Assembly: GCA_030180135.1 (NCBI GenBank)
Contig: CM058234.1
Coordinates: forward strand, 310,001 to 374,000
Origin: Orychophragmus violaceus
Lineage: Eukaryota > Streptophyta > Magnoliopsida > Brassicales > Brassicaceae
Direction of reading: 5' to 3'
Length of the DNA: 64,000 nt
The translations under genes were made by a program, and so were the position numbers. Of the stretch, positions 12,001-24,877 are shown in pieces (the first letter of the stretch is position 1; each line of letters starts with the position of its first letter). The notes beneath the pieces are model-generated. The model was not told the origin of the DNA. It did no database searches and was given only the letters and a program-made list of their open reading frames with translations.

Positions 12001-12194
12001 TCATCGACGCTGTAGCAGTCGCTTGGCTTCCAGGAACCGAAGGACAAGGAGTTGCTGATGTCTTGTTTGGTGATCATCCTTTCACCGGTACGTTGCCACG
12101 TACGTGGATGAAGAGTGTGGTTCAGCTTCCCATGAACGTTGGCGACACGAACTACGACCCTCTCTTCCCCTTCGGATACGGAATCAAAACTTAA
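9025..12194 (+). CDS. Secreted GH3 beta-glucan exohydrolase / beta-glucosidase
   Basis: Eight exons with GT/AG borders: 9025-9292, 9375-9570, 9675-9765, 10024-10151, 10234-10582, 10663-10845, 11312-11558 and 11719-12194. They total 1938 bases, exactly 646 codons including the stop, with no frameshift. The protein starts with a signal peptide (SFFLLAAIVILFAGRYGEA), so it is expected in the wall or apoplast, where plant GH3 enzymes trim beta-1,3/1,4-glucans. The N-terminal (alpha/beta)8 domain contains KLGQMCQVDR, GIPLLYAIDAVHGHN, RDPRWGRCYESYSEDP, KHFVGDGGT and the nucleophile motif GFVISDWLGID. The C-terminal sandwich has VLLKNGK, AGAHANNMGWQCGGFT and the acid/base region VVGEAPYAETQGD. It corresponds to At3g62710, which as I recall has no common symbol. 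Intron 3 holds a SINE, and intron 6 (10846-11311) contains two related ACCGC...CACCAATC blocks. Confidence 0.93.
9796..9973 (+). mobile_element. tRNA-derived SINE in GH3 intron 3
   Basis: A ~178-bp insert is flanked by a perfect 11-bp direct repeat, AATAGATATAC, at 9785-9795 and 9974-9984. Its 5' end is tRNA-like, with a box A region TAGTTTAGTGG at 9811-9821 and a degenerate box B ATCGATTCCCC at 9864-9874. The 3' end is A-rich (a run of eight A near 9951-9960). Size, pol III boxes, tail and target duplication together indicate a SINE; the plant family (RathE/SB type) is not determined. Confidence 0.8.
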
Positions 12195-13659
12195 AATGAA
12201 TAAGCAAACCATCTATCATGTATGTAAATTATGTGAAATATGTTAAATGTGACGCTTGATTTTTTAACGAATATTTGATCATTTTATTACACTTTCTGTT
12301 ACGTACAAATACAATGTAACTTGTTCACGGCTTTCAAGGGTTTTTTTTTTGCCCAAAAAAAATTGGGAAGAGAAGACAAAAGACCACGTGACGGAAAAAC
12401 GGTCCTACCTACCACTATGCAGTGTCGGGGTACTGTAATGCGTTGATATTTTATGGAAAAAGGTACTTCTATGATTTTTTAAAAAGCATAGCTAGTAGCT
12501 AAGTGATTGACGGATGGGGTGATATTACTAAATAATAGTAAATTTAAGTGATTAGGAATGATAATTTAAAAATTAGTTATTTAGGAGAGAGAAAAGCTTG
12601 TAAAACTAACCTTATAACTTTAGTTAATTATTGAAAATGCCATTGAGATGAAAATAGTTTTCAAGAAACTATTCATCAACGGCGACACTGTTCATTAGTG
12701 GTAAAACTGTTTATCGGTAAACAAAATTAATTGTTAATTATATTAATATCATCGGTGGTGACATTCTATATTAAATGTTATCGGGTTAACATTATTGTTG
12801 TGTTAACTCAGTTAGCATATAATATATAAATATCACGTTAAACGAGTTATTATATCATAATATTTTGAAATTGTTATACTAATCCACTTATAGTCATATA
12901 AAATTGAAATAATTGTGTTATATCAATTATTATATAATAAGATTATTGTACTAACTCAAATATCATAGCATATAAATGTATGTTGAATAGTTTAAGTGAA
13001 TAGTGGTATATGAGAGAGATTTAATTTTAGAGTCATTGATTCCTAGTCATTTAAATTTTTCTTGATGGATGCTAGTATTTTAATAATCTGATAACATACA
13101 TCAAAAATCGGATAACCCGGAGTTCAAGTCCGAAATTTTACTAATTTTATAGAAAAACTGTGTGGTGACGGTGAACCTTATCAATTACAATCTATAACAA
13201 TTAGTAGGAGTCTAACACCGCAGCTTTTGATCCGGTGAAAGTATTCGGTATCGGTCTTGTTTTCGTTCAAATAGTAATAAATAAACAAAAAGATGCACAA
13301 TGATTAATGTCATATGTTAAACTTTTATTATGTTGAAAAAGGCATGTACACATGTATAAATTATGCAATAATGTGAAGCATTAATGCATGACCCTCCTAT
13401 ACTATTTGTTATTTCAGTGTTATAATAATACTACTTTTTGGTTGATAATGGAGACGTCAGGAAATTATACACGTGATAAAATTATCTTGTAGATCTCTAT
13501 ACAGATTGTTATTATGCGTTCGAGGTTTGTTTAGTTAGAATAAATTTCACTCTGCAAATACTAGATCAACGACCATGTTCTCTTCTCTCAATATTTTATT
13601 TTTACCAGAATTTATGGTGACTTAATTGTAATATAAAGGATTTAGTTTTCTTATATAAC
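12195..13659. other. Intergenic DNA downstream of GH3
   Basis: AT-rich, with no usable ORF. A B-box-like GTTCAAGTCC occurs near 13123 but lacks a matching tRNA fold or box A. Confidence 0.5.
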
Positions 13660-14757
13660 TGTTCTAAAAAGTTTTAGGCGGTCGATTAGGTTCCGTCTAA
13701 ACGTTAGGCTTTCATAAATTGTGACGATTATCTTTTAATCCGCTTAGGATTGGGCATAATAACCGAGTACAAAGAACCGAACCGGATCCGTATCGAAAAA
13801 GTCGGTATCGGTACGGGTTCGGATTCAGCAAAATAACTGATTGGATCCCAAGTGCAAGTTACTTTGGATATCGGGTATTACCCGAACCGAACCGATATCC
13901 AATTGGATACCCGAATTAACCCGAACTATACCAATAACTTTACTACATTACTAGTTCATTTTCTAATTTATATAAAATTTTGAAACTACTTAAAAATGCT
14001 AAAGAGATATTAACTTATAAGTATTAAAATCTATTACTATTTAATTTACTATATAAATTAGTATTATTTAAGGTGAGATATTTTCGGTTATTAGATATTT
14101 TTGAGTTTTGGTTCAGAGTTTCCGGGTTATTCGGGATTTTTTTTGGGTTTTCTGTTTTCCGGGTTTTTCGGGTTTTTTTCTCGGGGTTTTCGATTTTTTC
14201 GTGTTTTTGGGTTTTTAAGTTATATTGAGTACTTTGGTTACAAAAGAACCAAACCGATTGATGCCCGAAAGTATTTCGGATTTATTCGGATTTTACATTG
14301 AAGTACAGAACCGATCCGAACCCGACATGATCCGAACCGGACCGAACCAATTTTTTTGTAAAATACTGATTGAGGCTTCTATGCATATGACCAAAATACC
14401 CGAGAATCGAATGGGTGAAACCGAACACCGATTGGGTATCCGATTGCCCATGGCTAAATCCGCCTAGAAAATTATAATATAATAATAAGAAATTAATATA
14501 ATATTTATTATTTATAAATTTTGATAATTCATATATTATATTATAAAATCTTATGATAATAAATTAACATGAAATTTATTATTTTATAAATCATGATATT
14601 TCATATATTTTGTTATAGATATTCAATTTATTGTTTAATCTTGTAAACGTTTAAACCGCCTAGTTACAATCTATGCTTTCGATTAGACGTTTTAGATGCT
14701 AGGCATTGGTCACCGCCCGACTAGCGCCTAACGCTTTCTTGAACATTGCTTATGTTA
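13660..14757. mobile_element. Degenerate palindromic element with CCGAACC-type arms
   Basis: The outer ends are imperfect inverted repeats: TGTTCTAAAAAG...TTAGGCGG near 13660-13685 against the complement of CGCCTAACGCTTTCTTGAACA near 14731-14752. Between them lies ~700 bp of alternating CCGAACCGA on one arm and CGGGTTTTTCGG on the other, which makes the segment largely self-complementary. There is no transposase ORF. Dispersed copies of this type are common in Brassicaceae genomes; I cannot name the family. Confidence 0.5.
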
Positions 14758-16598
14758 TGGGGTATTTGATGCAGCGCATGGACTTAATACTTCAATCCTA
14801 TTAAGGATCTACATGTTTGGCAAGTTAGGATGTTTTGGTGTTTTCCTTTTAATTTAGTCAAAGCATATTGTTAAATCTTTTAGTTGTTAAAATTAAGATC
14901 TATTTAAGATTTATTCCTATATTAGATTGTTCTTACTTCTTTTGTATAAATAGCTATTTAAGGTTTCTAAAGAGATCACATTATTTTTGAATCAAACAAT
15001 TAATTCAATGTTTTTGAAAGCACTTCGAAGAGTATTCGAAACTTATTGTTTTCCGATTTTCTATGATTCAAGACAAAACTCAAGTTCATTTTCAACCTTT
15101 TATTGAGAATTAGTCATGCTCTCAATCTTTGTTTCCGTTTTTTGGCAACAAACACTTCATTATATTAAGATTACGGCTTTTAGCTATCTATGAGGGTTAA
15201 CTAATTAGAAACCGACGAACTTACATGTAAAAATAAAAGACTGCAAACTCTTGTTTTTTTTGCTAGACAACCAGCTCAGGTATTAATGATCCTATTGATC
15301 ATATTGATATATCTATTACTATTTAATTTACTATATAAATTAGTATTATTTGGGGTGAGATATTTTCGGTTTTTAGATTTTTTTTTTTGAGTTTTGGTTA
15401 AGAGTTTCCGGGTTATTCAGGTTTTTTTCGGGTTATCTGATTTTTTCCGGGGTTTTCAGGTTTTTTCTCGAGGTTTTCGAATTTTTTCGGGTTTTTCGAG
15501 TTTTTAAGTTATATTGAGTACTTTGGTTACAAAAGAACCAAACCCGATTGATACCCGAAAGTATTTCGGGTTTATTCGGATTTTACATTGAAGTACAGAA
15601 CCGATATGAACCCGACATGATCCGAACCGGACCGAACCGATTTTTTTTGTAAAATACTGATTGGGGCTTCTATGCATATGACCGAAATACCCGAGAACCG
15701 AATGGGTGGAACCGAACACCGATTGGGTATCCGATTGCCCATGGCTAAATCCGCCTAGAAAATTATAATATAATAATAATAAATTAATATAATATTTATT
15801 TATAAATTTTGATAATTCATATATTATATTATAAAATCTTATGATAATAAATTAACATGAAATTTATTATTTTATAAATCATGATATTTCATATATATTG
15901 TTATATATATTCAATATATTGTTTAATCTTGTAAACGTTTAGACCGCCTAGTTACAATCTAAACTTTCGATTAGACGTTTTAGGCGCTAGGCGGTTGGTC
16001 ACCGCCCGACTAGCGCCTAGCGCTTTCTTGAACATTGCTTATATTATGGGGTATTTGATGCAACACATATGTGATTAGACTTAATACTTCAATCCTATTA
16101 AGGATCTACATGTTTGGCAAGTTAGGATGTTTTGGTGTTTTCTTTTTAATTTAGTCAAAGGATATTGTTAGATCTTTTAGTTGTTAAAATTAAGATCTAT
16201 TTCAGATTTATTCCTAGATTAGATTGTTCTTACTTTTTTGTATAAATAGTTATTTAAGGTTTCTAAAGAGATCACATTATTTTTGAATCAAACAATTAAT
16301 TCAAAGTTTTTGAAAGCACTTCGAAGAGTATTCGAAACTTATTGTTTTTCCGATTTTCTATGATTCAAGACAAAACTCGAGTTCATTTTCAACCTTTTAT
16401 CGAGAATTAGTCATGCTCTCAATCTTTGTTTCCGTTTTTTGGCAACAAACAATCTATTATATTAAGATTACGGCTCTTGGCTATCCATGAGAGTTAACTA
16501 ATTAGGAACCGACGAATTTACATGTAAAAATAAAAGACTACAAACTCTTGTTTTTTTGCAAAACAATCAGCTCAAGTATTAAAGATCCTATTGATATA
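14030..16598. repeat. Tandem duplication of a ~1.28-kb segment
   Basis: Copy 1 (~14030-15309) and copy 2 (~15310-16598) both begin TCTATTACTATTTAATTTAC. They share the CGGG/CCGAAC arm, the AT-rich middle, the CGCCTAGCGCTTTCTTGAACATTGC block and the 3' end through AAGACTACAAACTCTTG. Differences are scattered substitutions and small indels, so the duplication is not very recent. It copies the right half of the palindromic element plus ~550 bp of flank. Confidence 0.75.
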
Positions 16599-18601
16599 TC
16601 TAATACAAAAATTAGGAAAATAATCCTTTAGAACTCTAAATTCTTCCAGTTCTAAGGAAAAATATGGTTAATCATTTGAATCCTCGATCATGAAAATGAG
16701 ATCCAAACAATCGTATAGAAAAGTAATACTTGTTAGCTGAAGATTAAGGAGGCACCTCATATACCAAAAGAGCGATTAAACCTCTGCATGAAGGAGAGAA
16801 AAACTTCTCATAGACCCTTTCAGACCTAAGTGCACTATCTGATTTCCTTAAAAAATTATCTATCTATGGCCGTTTATAGGGTCCGATGCTACCTAAGAAC
16901 CATCGATAAAGCACGAAAGTGTTCCAACAAAGACATTTGGCGGTATAACACTTACTCGAGGAAAATCCAAAATTGGATGGTTTTCATAACCTCAATCTTT
17001 GTTTCCGTTTATCTATCACTATTCTTCAAATTGAAATATTAAAATATTAATTTTGAATTCGTAAGAAATTATTAGTTTAATATACATAACTTCAAATATA
17101 TAGATCATTTTTGTTGTATATGGACTAAAGAGCATTGTTCTAAACAAAATCCTAACAAATCCAACCGAATCTTGATATGATATGTTAATTCATACAAACA
17201 TAAAGGTAAGAAGACAATAGAGATGAAGATAATATATGCGTGTTTCCTTTTTTGTTATACATTTTATTTAAACTAAAATAGGATGCGTTTTAAAAATACA
17301 AAAGCCGACAGAAAACAAAATTTTCTCCGGAACCAAAATCCATAAAAGGTAACTAATCCGGCGGAAAACAAGGATATCCCGGGAAACAAAACTTACAACT
17401 AAAACATAAAAAATCGATATAATCCAAGACCAAACAAAAGTGAAACAAGACTACATAACCTCATCCGTGTGGGATTACTTGGGCGATTTATCGAAGCTGT
17501 CCACGGCCAACCAACGATAACATCGACGATATATGTGCGTTTCCATGACTACATAAGCATATATCCAAAAATAAAGGCATTTCCCTAAAAGACAGATGTA
17601 TTTATTATGATGAGGTCATGCATGACATACCATTTTATAACCATTACAATGGTAGAGCAAATTCTTTATTCTCATGTGTTACATTTTTGTGGAGTCTTAT
17701 TTGTTATGTTTTTAACCTCCAAAACAAAAACTTAATACTCTTAGTGCTATTTATTATTGGATTATGAAAATTTATATCAATAATAAGAAGGAAATAAATC
17801 CCAAAAAGAAGGAAACCAAAGTCACATGATTGACACACATGGATACGAATTCTAAAATAGATAGAGAGAGAGAGAGAGATCACTCCACTAAATATTTGAA
17901 AGTGACTTCCATTTTGCTAGTCCCCACTCTCTTAAGTCCAAAAAACATAATCATTCGTTTGATTCCACTCAATTTTGGTTTTGATAGGCAATACTTCACT
18001 AATCGCGGAAAAGCAAAATTACATTTAAAAACACGATTTTACAAATATTGTATTTAAACATAATTTATCATCCCGCAAATTACCATCAAATTAATGAATT
18101 TATCTCAATTTTATTTTTGTGTGGAATATTCTTTTAGTAAAAACACCTCAATTTTGGTTTTGATAGACAAATTAATCCAGAAAAAACGAAATTACATTTA
18201 AAAACACGATTTTACAAATATTGTGTTTAAACACATTCTATTATTCCACGAATTATCAATGAAATTAATATTAATTTTGTAAATAATATATCTAAATTTC
18301 ATTTTTGTGTGGAATATATTTTTTTGTATTTTTCAACAAAAATACATCATTTTTTTAAATAAATTTTTATGATTGGAATTTTTTTTTGCCGAACTATGTT
18401 TTATAAAGACTGCAATTCCACGGTATATCGATCAATACCTTTGTAAGTTGTCATCTCTTCACACGTGTCCTACATATACAACATCCATTTTACAATTACC
18501 TGTGAGTATTGACTAGCACCATGTTTGTCTGATCCTCTAGTCGGCTATACGAAGATTAAACCATAGAGGAGCCTTGATAATTTCTTATTTTCCGAGAAAA
18601 A
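16599..18601. other. Intergenic DNA and ABCC14 promoter region
   Basis: AT-rich. Contains a short (GA)n tract near 17866 and a tandem dimer of ~179 bp listed separately. No convincing gene. Confidence 0.5.
17971..18330. repeat. Tandem dimer of a ~179-bp unit
   Basis: AATTTTGGTTTTGATAG begins at 17971 and again at 18150. Both copies continue with a shared block, ACATTTAAAAACACGATTTT then ACAAATATTGT, a CCCGCAAATTA/CCACGAATTA segment and TTTTTGTGTGGAATAT. Two diverged copies only; there is no longer array in this window. Confidence 0.65.
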
Positions 18602-21600
18602 ATGTGGTGGCTTTCTTCTTCCTGGGTCTCTGATCTCTCCTGTTCCTCGTCGGAACTCATAGAACCGTCTTCATCTCTTCCGACTCCAGTCCAATGGCTG
18701 AGATTCGTTTTACTATCTCCCTGTCCACAGCGACTTCTCTTCTCCGCCGTCGATCTCTTCTTCCTCATCATCCTCACCTTCTTCGCCCTCCACAAACTCT
18801 GCTCTGCTTCTTCTTCTTCTTCTACAGAAGCTGACGCCAGGAAACCTCTCATCGCAAGAAGAACCGTAACCAGAATAACCGGACTGTTCAAAACGACGAT
18901 CATAGCCACTATTCTCCTGTCGTTTTGCTCCCTCGTGCTCTGCGTTTTAGCCTTCACCACCCGGACGGAACTTAAACTCGTTGACGCTCTGTTTTGGCTA
19001 ATCCACGCCGTTACTAACGCCGTCATCGCCGTTTTGGTTCTCCACCAGAAAAGATTCGCATCTACGAATCATCCGCTATCGTTACGAATCTACTGGGTTT
19101 CCAGTTTCATCGTCACCACTCTATTCACCGTCTCCGGGATACTCCATCTTCTCTCCGACGATCCATCCGCCGCGAGTCTAAGAGCAGACGACGTCGCTTC
19201 CTTCGTCTCTTTCCCTTTAACCGCCGTTCTGGTTTTCATCTCCGTTAAAGGATCCACCGGAGTAGTAATCACTAGCACTAGCAGTGTCACGATTCCGGCT
19301 AAGAAAGACGATGTCGTTTTGGAGAAATCTGAGAACGTCTCTCTATACGCATCCGCATCGTTTCTATCGAAAACATTCTGGGTATGGATGAATCCGTTAC
19401 TTAGCAAAGGCTACAAATCTCCACTGACTCTCGACCAAGTTCCGACGCTATCTCCGGAGCACAGAGCCGAGAAGCTCTCCATTCTCTTCGAGTCGAAATG
19501 GCCCAAACCGCAAGAGAATTCGAGACATCCAGTCCGTACCACTCTCCTCCGATGTTTCTGGAAGGAAGTCGCACTCACGGCGGTTCTAGCCATCCTCCGT
19601 CTCAGCGTCATCTACGTAGGTCCGGTTCTCATTCAAAGCTTCGTCGATTTCACCTCCGGTAAAGGATCCTCGCCGTGGCAGGGTTACTACCTCGTTCTCA
19701 TCCTTCTAATCGCTAAATTCGTCGAGGTCTTGTCCACTCACCAGTTTAATTTCAATTCCCAGAAGCTAGGGATGCTCATCAGATCCACTCTGATAACCGC
19801 TCTCTACAAGAAAGGGTTGAAGCTAACCGGCTCGGCTCGTCAGAACCACGGCGTTGGGCAAATCGTGAATTACATGGCGGTTGATGCGCAGCAGCTCTCT
19901 GATATGATGCTTCAGCTACATGCAATCTGGCTCATGCCTTTGCAAGTAGCTGTGGCTCTTGTGCTTCTCTACGGTACCCTTGGACCTTCTGTGGTGACTA
20001 CCGTTATCGGTTTATCTGGGATTTTCATATTCGTTCTCTTGGGAACGAAAAGAAACAACAGGTTTCAGTTCAGCTTGATGATGAATCGTGATTCGCGTAT
20101 GAAAGCAACGAATGAGATGCTTAATTACATGAGAGTGATCAAGTTTCAAGCTTGGGAAGATCATTTCAACCAGAGGATTCTCAAGTTTAGAGACATGGAG
20201 TTTGGTTGGCTATCCAAGTTTCTATACTCAGTCTCCGGAAACATCATCGTTCTATGGAGCACGCCGGTGTTGATCTCGGCGCTCACATTCACAACCGCGA
20301 TTTTCTTGGGAGTTAAGCTTGATGCAGGCACAGTATTCACCACAACGACCATCTTCAAGATACTTCAAGAACCGATCAGGACGTTTCCGCAGTCTATGAT
20401 CGCTCTTTCACAGGCAATGATCTCTCTCGGAAGACTCGACGCTTACATGACTAGCAGAGAGCTATCGGGAGAGACTGTGGAGAGGAGTCAAGGTTGTGAT
20501 GGGAATGTCGCTGTGGAAATCAAAGATGGAAGCTTTAGCTGGGATGATGACGATGACGAGCCTGCAATTGAAAACATAAACTTTGAGGTTAAGAAAGGAG
20601 AGCTTGCTGCGATTGTTGGGACTGTTGGATCAGGGAAATCTTCGTTGCTAGCTTCAGTTCTTGGCGAAATGCACAAAATTTCAGGCAAGGTTCGGGTGTG
20701 TGGTACAACAGCTTATGTAGCGCAGACATCGTGGATTCAGAATGGAACGGTTCAAGACAACATTTTGTTTGGTCTTCCTATGGATTCAAACAAGTACAAC
20801 GAAGTTGTCAAGGTCTGTTGTTTAGACAAAGATTTGCAGATGATGGAGTTTGGAGACCAGACTGAGATCGGGGAACGCGGAATTAACCTTAGTGGAGGTC
20901 AGAAGCAGAGGATACAGCTTGCTCGAGCGGTTTATCAGGAAGCCGATGTGTATTTACTCGATGATGTCTTTAGCGCCGTGGATGCTCATACCGGTTCAGA
21001 CATATTCAAAGTAAGCACCAAATCTCTCTGTTTGATTAATCAGTTTGAATCAAAAGCAATAAACCTGATTCTTGTTTCTGCAGAAATGTGTAAGAGGAGC
21101 ATTGAAAGGAAAGACTGTCTTGCTAGTAACTCATCAAGTAGACTTCCTTCACAACGTTGATTGCATCTTGGTACGGTTTGATGGAACAACAGATTGAAAC
21201 TTTGTTGGGTTCAGGATTTTGCTAACGAGTGATTCCATTCTATAACAGGTTATGCGAGATGGAATGATTGTGCAATCAGGAAAATACGACGAATTAGTGA
21301 GCAACGGGTTAGATTTTGGGGCTTTGGTAGCAGCGCACGAGACATCAATGGAGCTAGTTGAAGCTGGCTCGGCATCAGCCGCTGCAGCAAATATGCCAAT
21401 GGCATCACCAAGAACACAGAGATCTATTTCAATTGAGTATTCACGTCAACCTTCAACACCAAAATCTCCAAAAATACATAGAACTACCTCAATGGAGTCT
21501 CCAAAAATGAATAGAACTGCTTCAATGGAGTCTCCTCGTTTAGGTGAGCTAAACGATGAGCACATCAAGTCATTTCTCGGCTCCAACATCCCAGAAGATG

Positions 21601-23882
21601 GATCAAGATTGATCAAAGACGAAGAGAGAGAAGTCGGACAAGTGAGCTTTCAAGTTTACAAACTCTACTCAACCGAAGCTTACGGCTGGTGGGGAATGAT
21701 ACTTGTTCTCTTCTTCTCTGTGGCTTGGCAAGGCTCTATAATGGCTAGCGATTATTGGCTTGCCTATGAAACATCAGCCAAGAACGCAGTTTCATTCGAC
21801 CCTTCAGTCTTTATCCGCGTGTACCTCATTATCGCTGCTCTATCCATTGTTCTTGTGTGCCTCCGGGCATTTTACATCACTCACTTAGGCCTCAAGACTG
21901 CTCAGATCTTCTTCAAACAGATTCTCAACAGTCTCGTGCACGCACCAATGTCGTTTTTCGACACCACGCCATCGGGAAGAATTCTCAGTCGGGTGAGGGA
22001 ACTTTATCCATCTATAATCTAGAAGATGAGTGAGATTTCAGTTTAAAGACTTGTCTGTTATATGTTGTTTTGCAGGCATCTACTGATCAGACCAATGTGG
22101 ATATCTTCATCCCCTTCATGATAGGACTAGTGGCCGCAATGTATACTACTCTTCTCAGCATCTTCATAGTTACCTGTCAATACGCTTGGCCAACTATTTT
22201 CTTCGTGATCCCGCTGGGATGGCTCAACATTTGGTACCGGGTAAGTGGCCAAAAGAGATGATATAATTGTGTTTATGATTCAAGATTGTTCTATAGCTCT
22301 TTGATGTTTTATGCTCAAGCATTTCATTGGTTTTTCAATCCAACAGGGATATTACATTGCATCATCTAGGGAACTAACTCGCCTTGACTCGATCACCAAG
22401 GCCCCAGTAATCCACCATTTCTCAGAGAGCATAGCTGGAGTGATGACCATCCGAGCTTTCAAGAAACAACAAATTTTTAGGCAAGAGAATGTGAAGCGAG
22501 TCAATGCCAATCTCCGGATGGACTTCCACAACAATGGTTCAAACGAATGGCTCGGATTTCGTCTAGAGCTGATTGGGAGCTGGGTACTCTGCATCTCGGC
22601 TCTGTTCATGGTCTTATTACCAAGCAACATTATCAAACCCGGTATTAAAACTGACTAAGCGTGTTTAATATCAAAACCATTTGGTCTCTTTTATGATGAT
22701 GTTTTTTTCTCGGTTTAATACAGAGAATGTCGGGCTTTCACTTTCTTACGGACTATCACTGAACGGAGTTCTGTTTTGGGCAATATATCTGAGCTGTTTC
22801 GTTGAAAACAAGATGGTTTCTGTTGAGAGAATCAAACAGTTCACTGATATTCCATCGGAAGCGAAATGGGAAATCAAAGAGACCCGTCCACCTCCAACTT
22901 GGCCTTACAAAGGTAACATACGTCTTGAAGATGTCAAGGTACGGTATAGACCAAACACACCTCTTGTACTCAAGGGACTTACAATAGACATCAAAGGAGG
23001 AGAGAAAGTTGGTGTGGTTGGAAGAACAGGAAGTGGTAAATCCACTTTGATTCAGGTCTTGTTCAGACTTGTGGAACCATCCGGTGGGAAGATAATGATC
23101 GATGGAATTGATATCTGCACTTTAGGACTTCATGATCTGAGGTCAAGATTTGGTATCATTCCTCAAGAACCTGTTCTCTTTGAAGGAACTGTAAGGAGTA
23201 ACATTGATCCAACAGAGAAATACTCTGATGAAGAAATCTGGAAGGTTAGAGGTTTATTAAAAGCTTAAACCTTTTGTCCAACATTGCATAAACTTGCTCT
23301 GTTTTTTCTTACAGAGTCTTGAGCGATGCCAGCTTAAGGAGGTTGTTTCTTCCAAGCCCGAGAAGCTCGATTCTCTCGGTGAGTTAAACCTATTTGTATC
23401 GATAGTTCTGGTCTGAGATCATGATTTAACATTGGATAATACTGTGGCAGTGGCGGATAGTGGGGAGAATTGGAGTGTTGGACAGAGACAGTTGCTCTGT
23501 TTGGGAAGAGTCATGCTGAAACGAAACCGGATTCTATTTTTGGATGAAGCAACAGCATCCGTTGATTCACAGACTGATGCAATGATCCAAAAGATCATAA
23601 GGGAGGATTTCTCGTCTTGTACCATTATCAGCATTGCGCATAGGATTCCAACGGTTATGGACTGTGATCGCGTTCTTGTCATAGACTCAGGTAAGAAGAA
23701 CAAAACAAAAAACAGAACTCTTGTTTTTTTGTTTAGTGTGGATTAATGGAGTTTAACCATCCTTTTAAAATAAAAATGCAGGAAAAGCGAAAGAGTATGA
23801 TAGTCCAGTTCGTTTGCTGGAGAGACGGTCTTTGTTTGCTGCATTGGTTCAAGAGTATGCTCTCCGGTCGGCCGGAATATGA
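18602..23882 (+). CDS. ABCC14: ABC transporter C family (MRP-type), ABCC14
   Basis: Full-size multidrug-resistance-type ATP pump, probably in the vacuolar or another endomembrane. Nine exons: 18602-21010, 21084-21170, 21249-21992, 22076-22240, 22347-22641, 22724-23244, 23315-23378, 23451-23690 and 23782-23882. They total 4626 bases, giving 1541 codons, close to the ~1539 I recall for AtABCC14. An N-terminal TMD0 and the first membrane domain lead to NBD1 with Walker A GTVGSGKSS (~672), signature LSGGQKQ (~762) and Walker B VYLLDD (~783). A Ser/Pro-rich linker contains two copies of a TSMESPKM-like motif. TMD2 leads to NBD2 with Walker A GRTGSGKST (~1333), the degenerate signature WSVGQRQ (~1436) usual for ABCC proteins, and Walker B RILFLDEATASVD (~1457). 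The start is the first ATG of the long exon. ABCC4 is the close paralogue; synteny with XXT1 and ATL5 favours ABCC14. Confidence 0.93.
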
Positions 23883-24606
23883 AACCGTCGTTTGTTTCTT
23901 CTTGTCAGCTGATATGAAATATGAAAAGACGTTTGTCTTAATTTGATTCAGAATCTTTGACGATTTATGTTGATGTATCAATAAAATTTCCAGTAATCAC
24001 AAGTTTCCTTTCGCAATGATAAGCCATTTAAAACTGCAACAGGAACACAAACAAATGTCTGATCAATTACGAATCAACCGCAACTCTTGAACTATTCTCT
24101 CACTCCATGTTCATATCATGTAAAGAAACCACTGGTCATTACTAACCCAATTGCTTCTAGGGATTGATGCACAGATGAGTGATTGATAAATATGCTATTT
24201 TTATAACACAAAAGAGACCAAGTGTAGAGGGAATTTATGTTACAATGAAACGATTTGAACTCTCCAGCACAATGCCAAATCAAAGAGCTGGTTCTAAGCT
24301 CAGTGAAAACCTCTTTACTCAATCTACATGTTGATTTCATAGCAAGAGGAAACAGTTTACAATCTCATGCACTTAATTCAAACGAAACCGACTCTCTGAT
24401 CTACGATTTTGGAATTACTCCAAACTCCGTGATTTAGAACATCATTCATCAATCATCATCATCGGAATTTCTTAGCTTCTCTGTTTGTTTACTTTCAATT
24501 CAGTGTAATAATTAGGAAGTTCAGGCCCAATAGACTTTCATTGCTCTGAAGTCTACGTTGCGCCATGTTAATTGTACTAGTGGACTTCATAACAACAATA
24601 TCAGCC
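23883..24606. other. Intergenic DNA downstream of ABCC14
   Basis: Presumed 3' UTR (AATAAAATTT near 23980), then unremarkable AT-rich sequence without a credible ORF. Confidence 0.5.
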
Positions 24607-24877
24607 ATGTTCGTTTATCTGCGGCCGGCGGCAGCGGCTAGCGACAGCGTCTAGCGGCAGATTTTTGTTTGTTTGCATATCGTCAGCCGCCGGCGTCAAC
24701 CGCCAGCGTCAGCCGCCAACTCCCGTTTCGAACGCCGAAAAAATCAGCGTCCGGAATTTGTTCGCGATTGGACGCTGGCAGCTGACGCCGGCGGCTGGCG
24801 GCAGGTAAACGAACAAAAACCTGCCGCCAGCTATCAACCGCTGCTACCGGGCACCGGCGGCAGGCAAACGAACACCC
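24607..24877. mobile_element. GC-rich foldback element (candidate hAT-like MITE)
   Basis: A ~270-bp island of GCCGCCGGCG/CAGCGGC sequence stands out from AT-rich surroundings. Its ends are inverted repeats: GTTCGTTTATCTGCGGCC at the left against the complement of the right end, GTTCGTTTGCCTGCCGCC. Internal copies of the same end (GGCAGGTAAACGAAC near 24800) make it multiply foldable. The flanks TATCAGC and TATCACC may be a 7-8-bp target duplication. No coding content. Confidence 0.6.

Noticed and set aside
13080..13135. B-box-like GTTCAAGTCC suggesting a tRNA or SINE
   Set aside because: No cloverleaf, no box A at the right distance, no target duplication.
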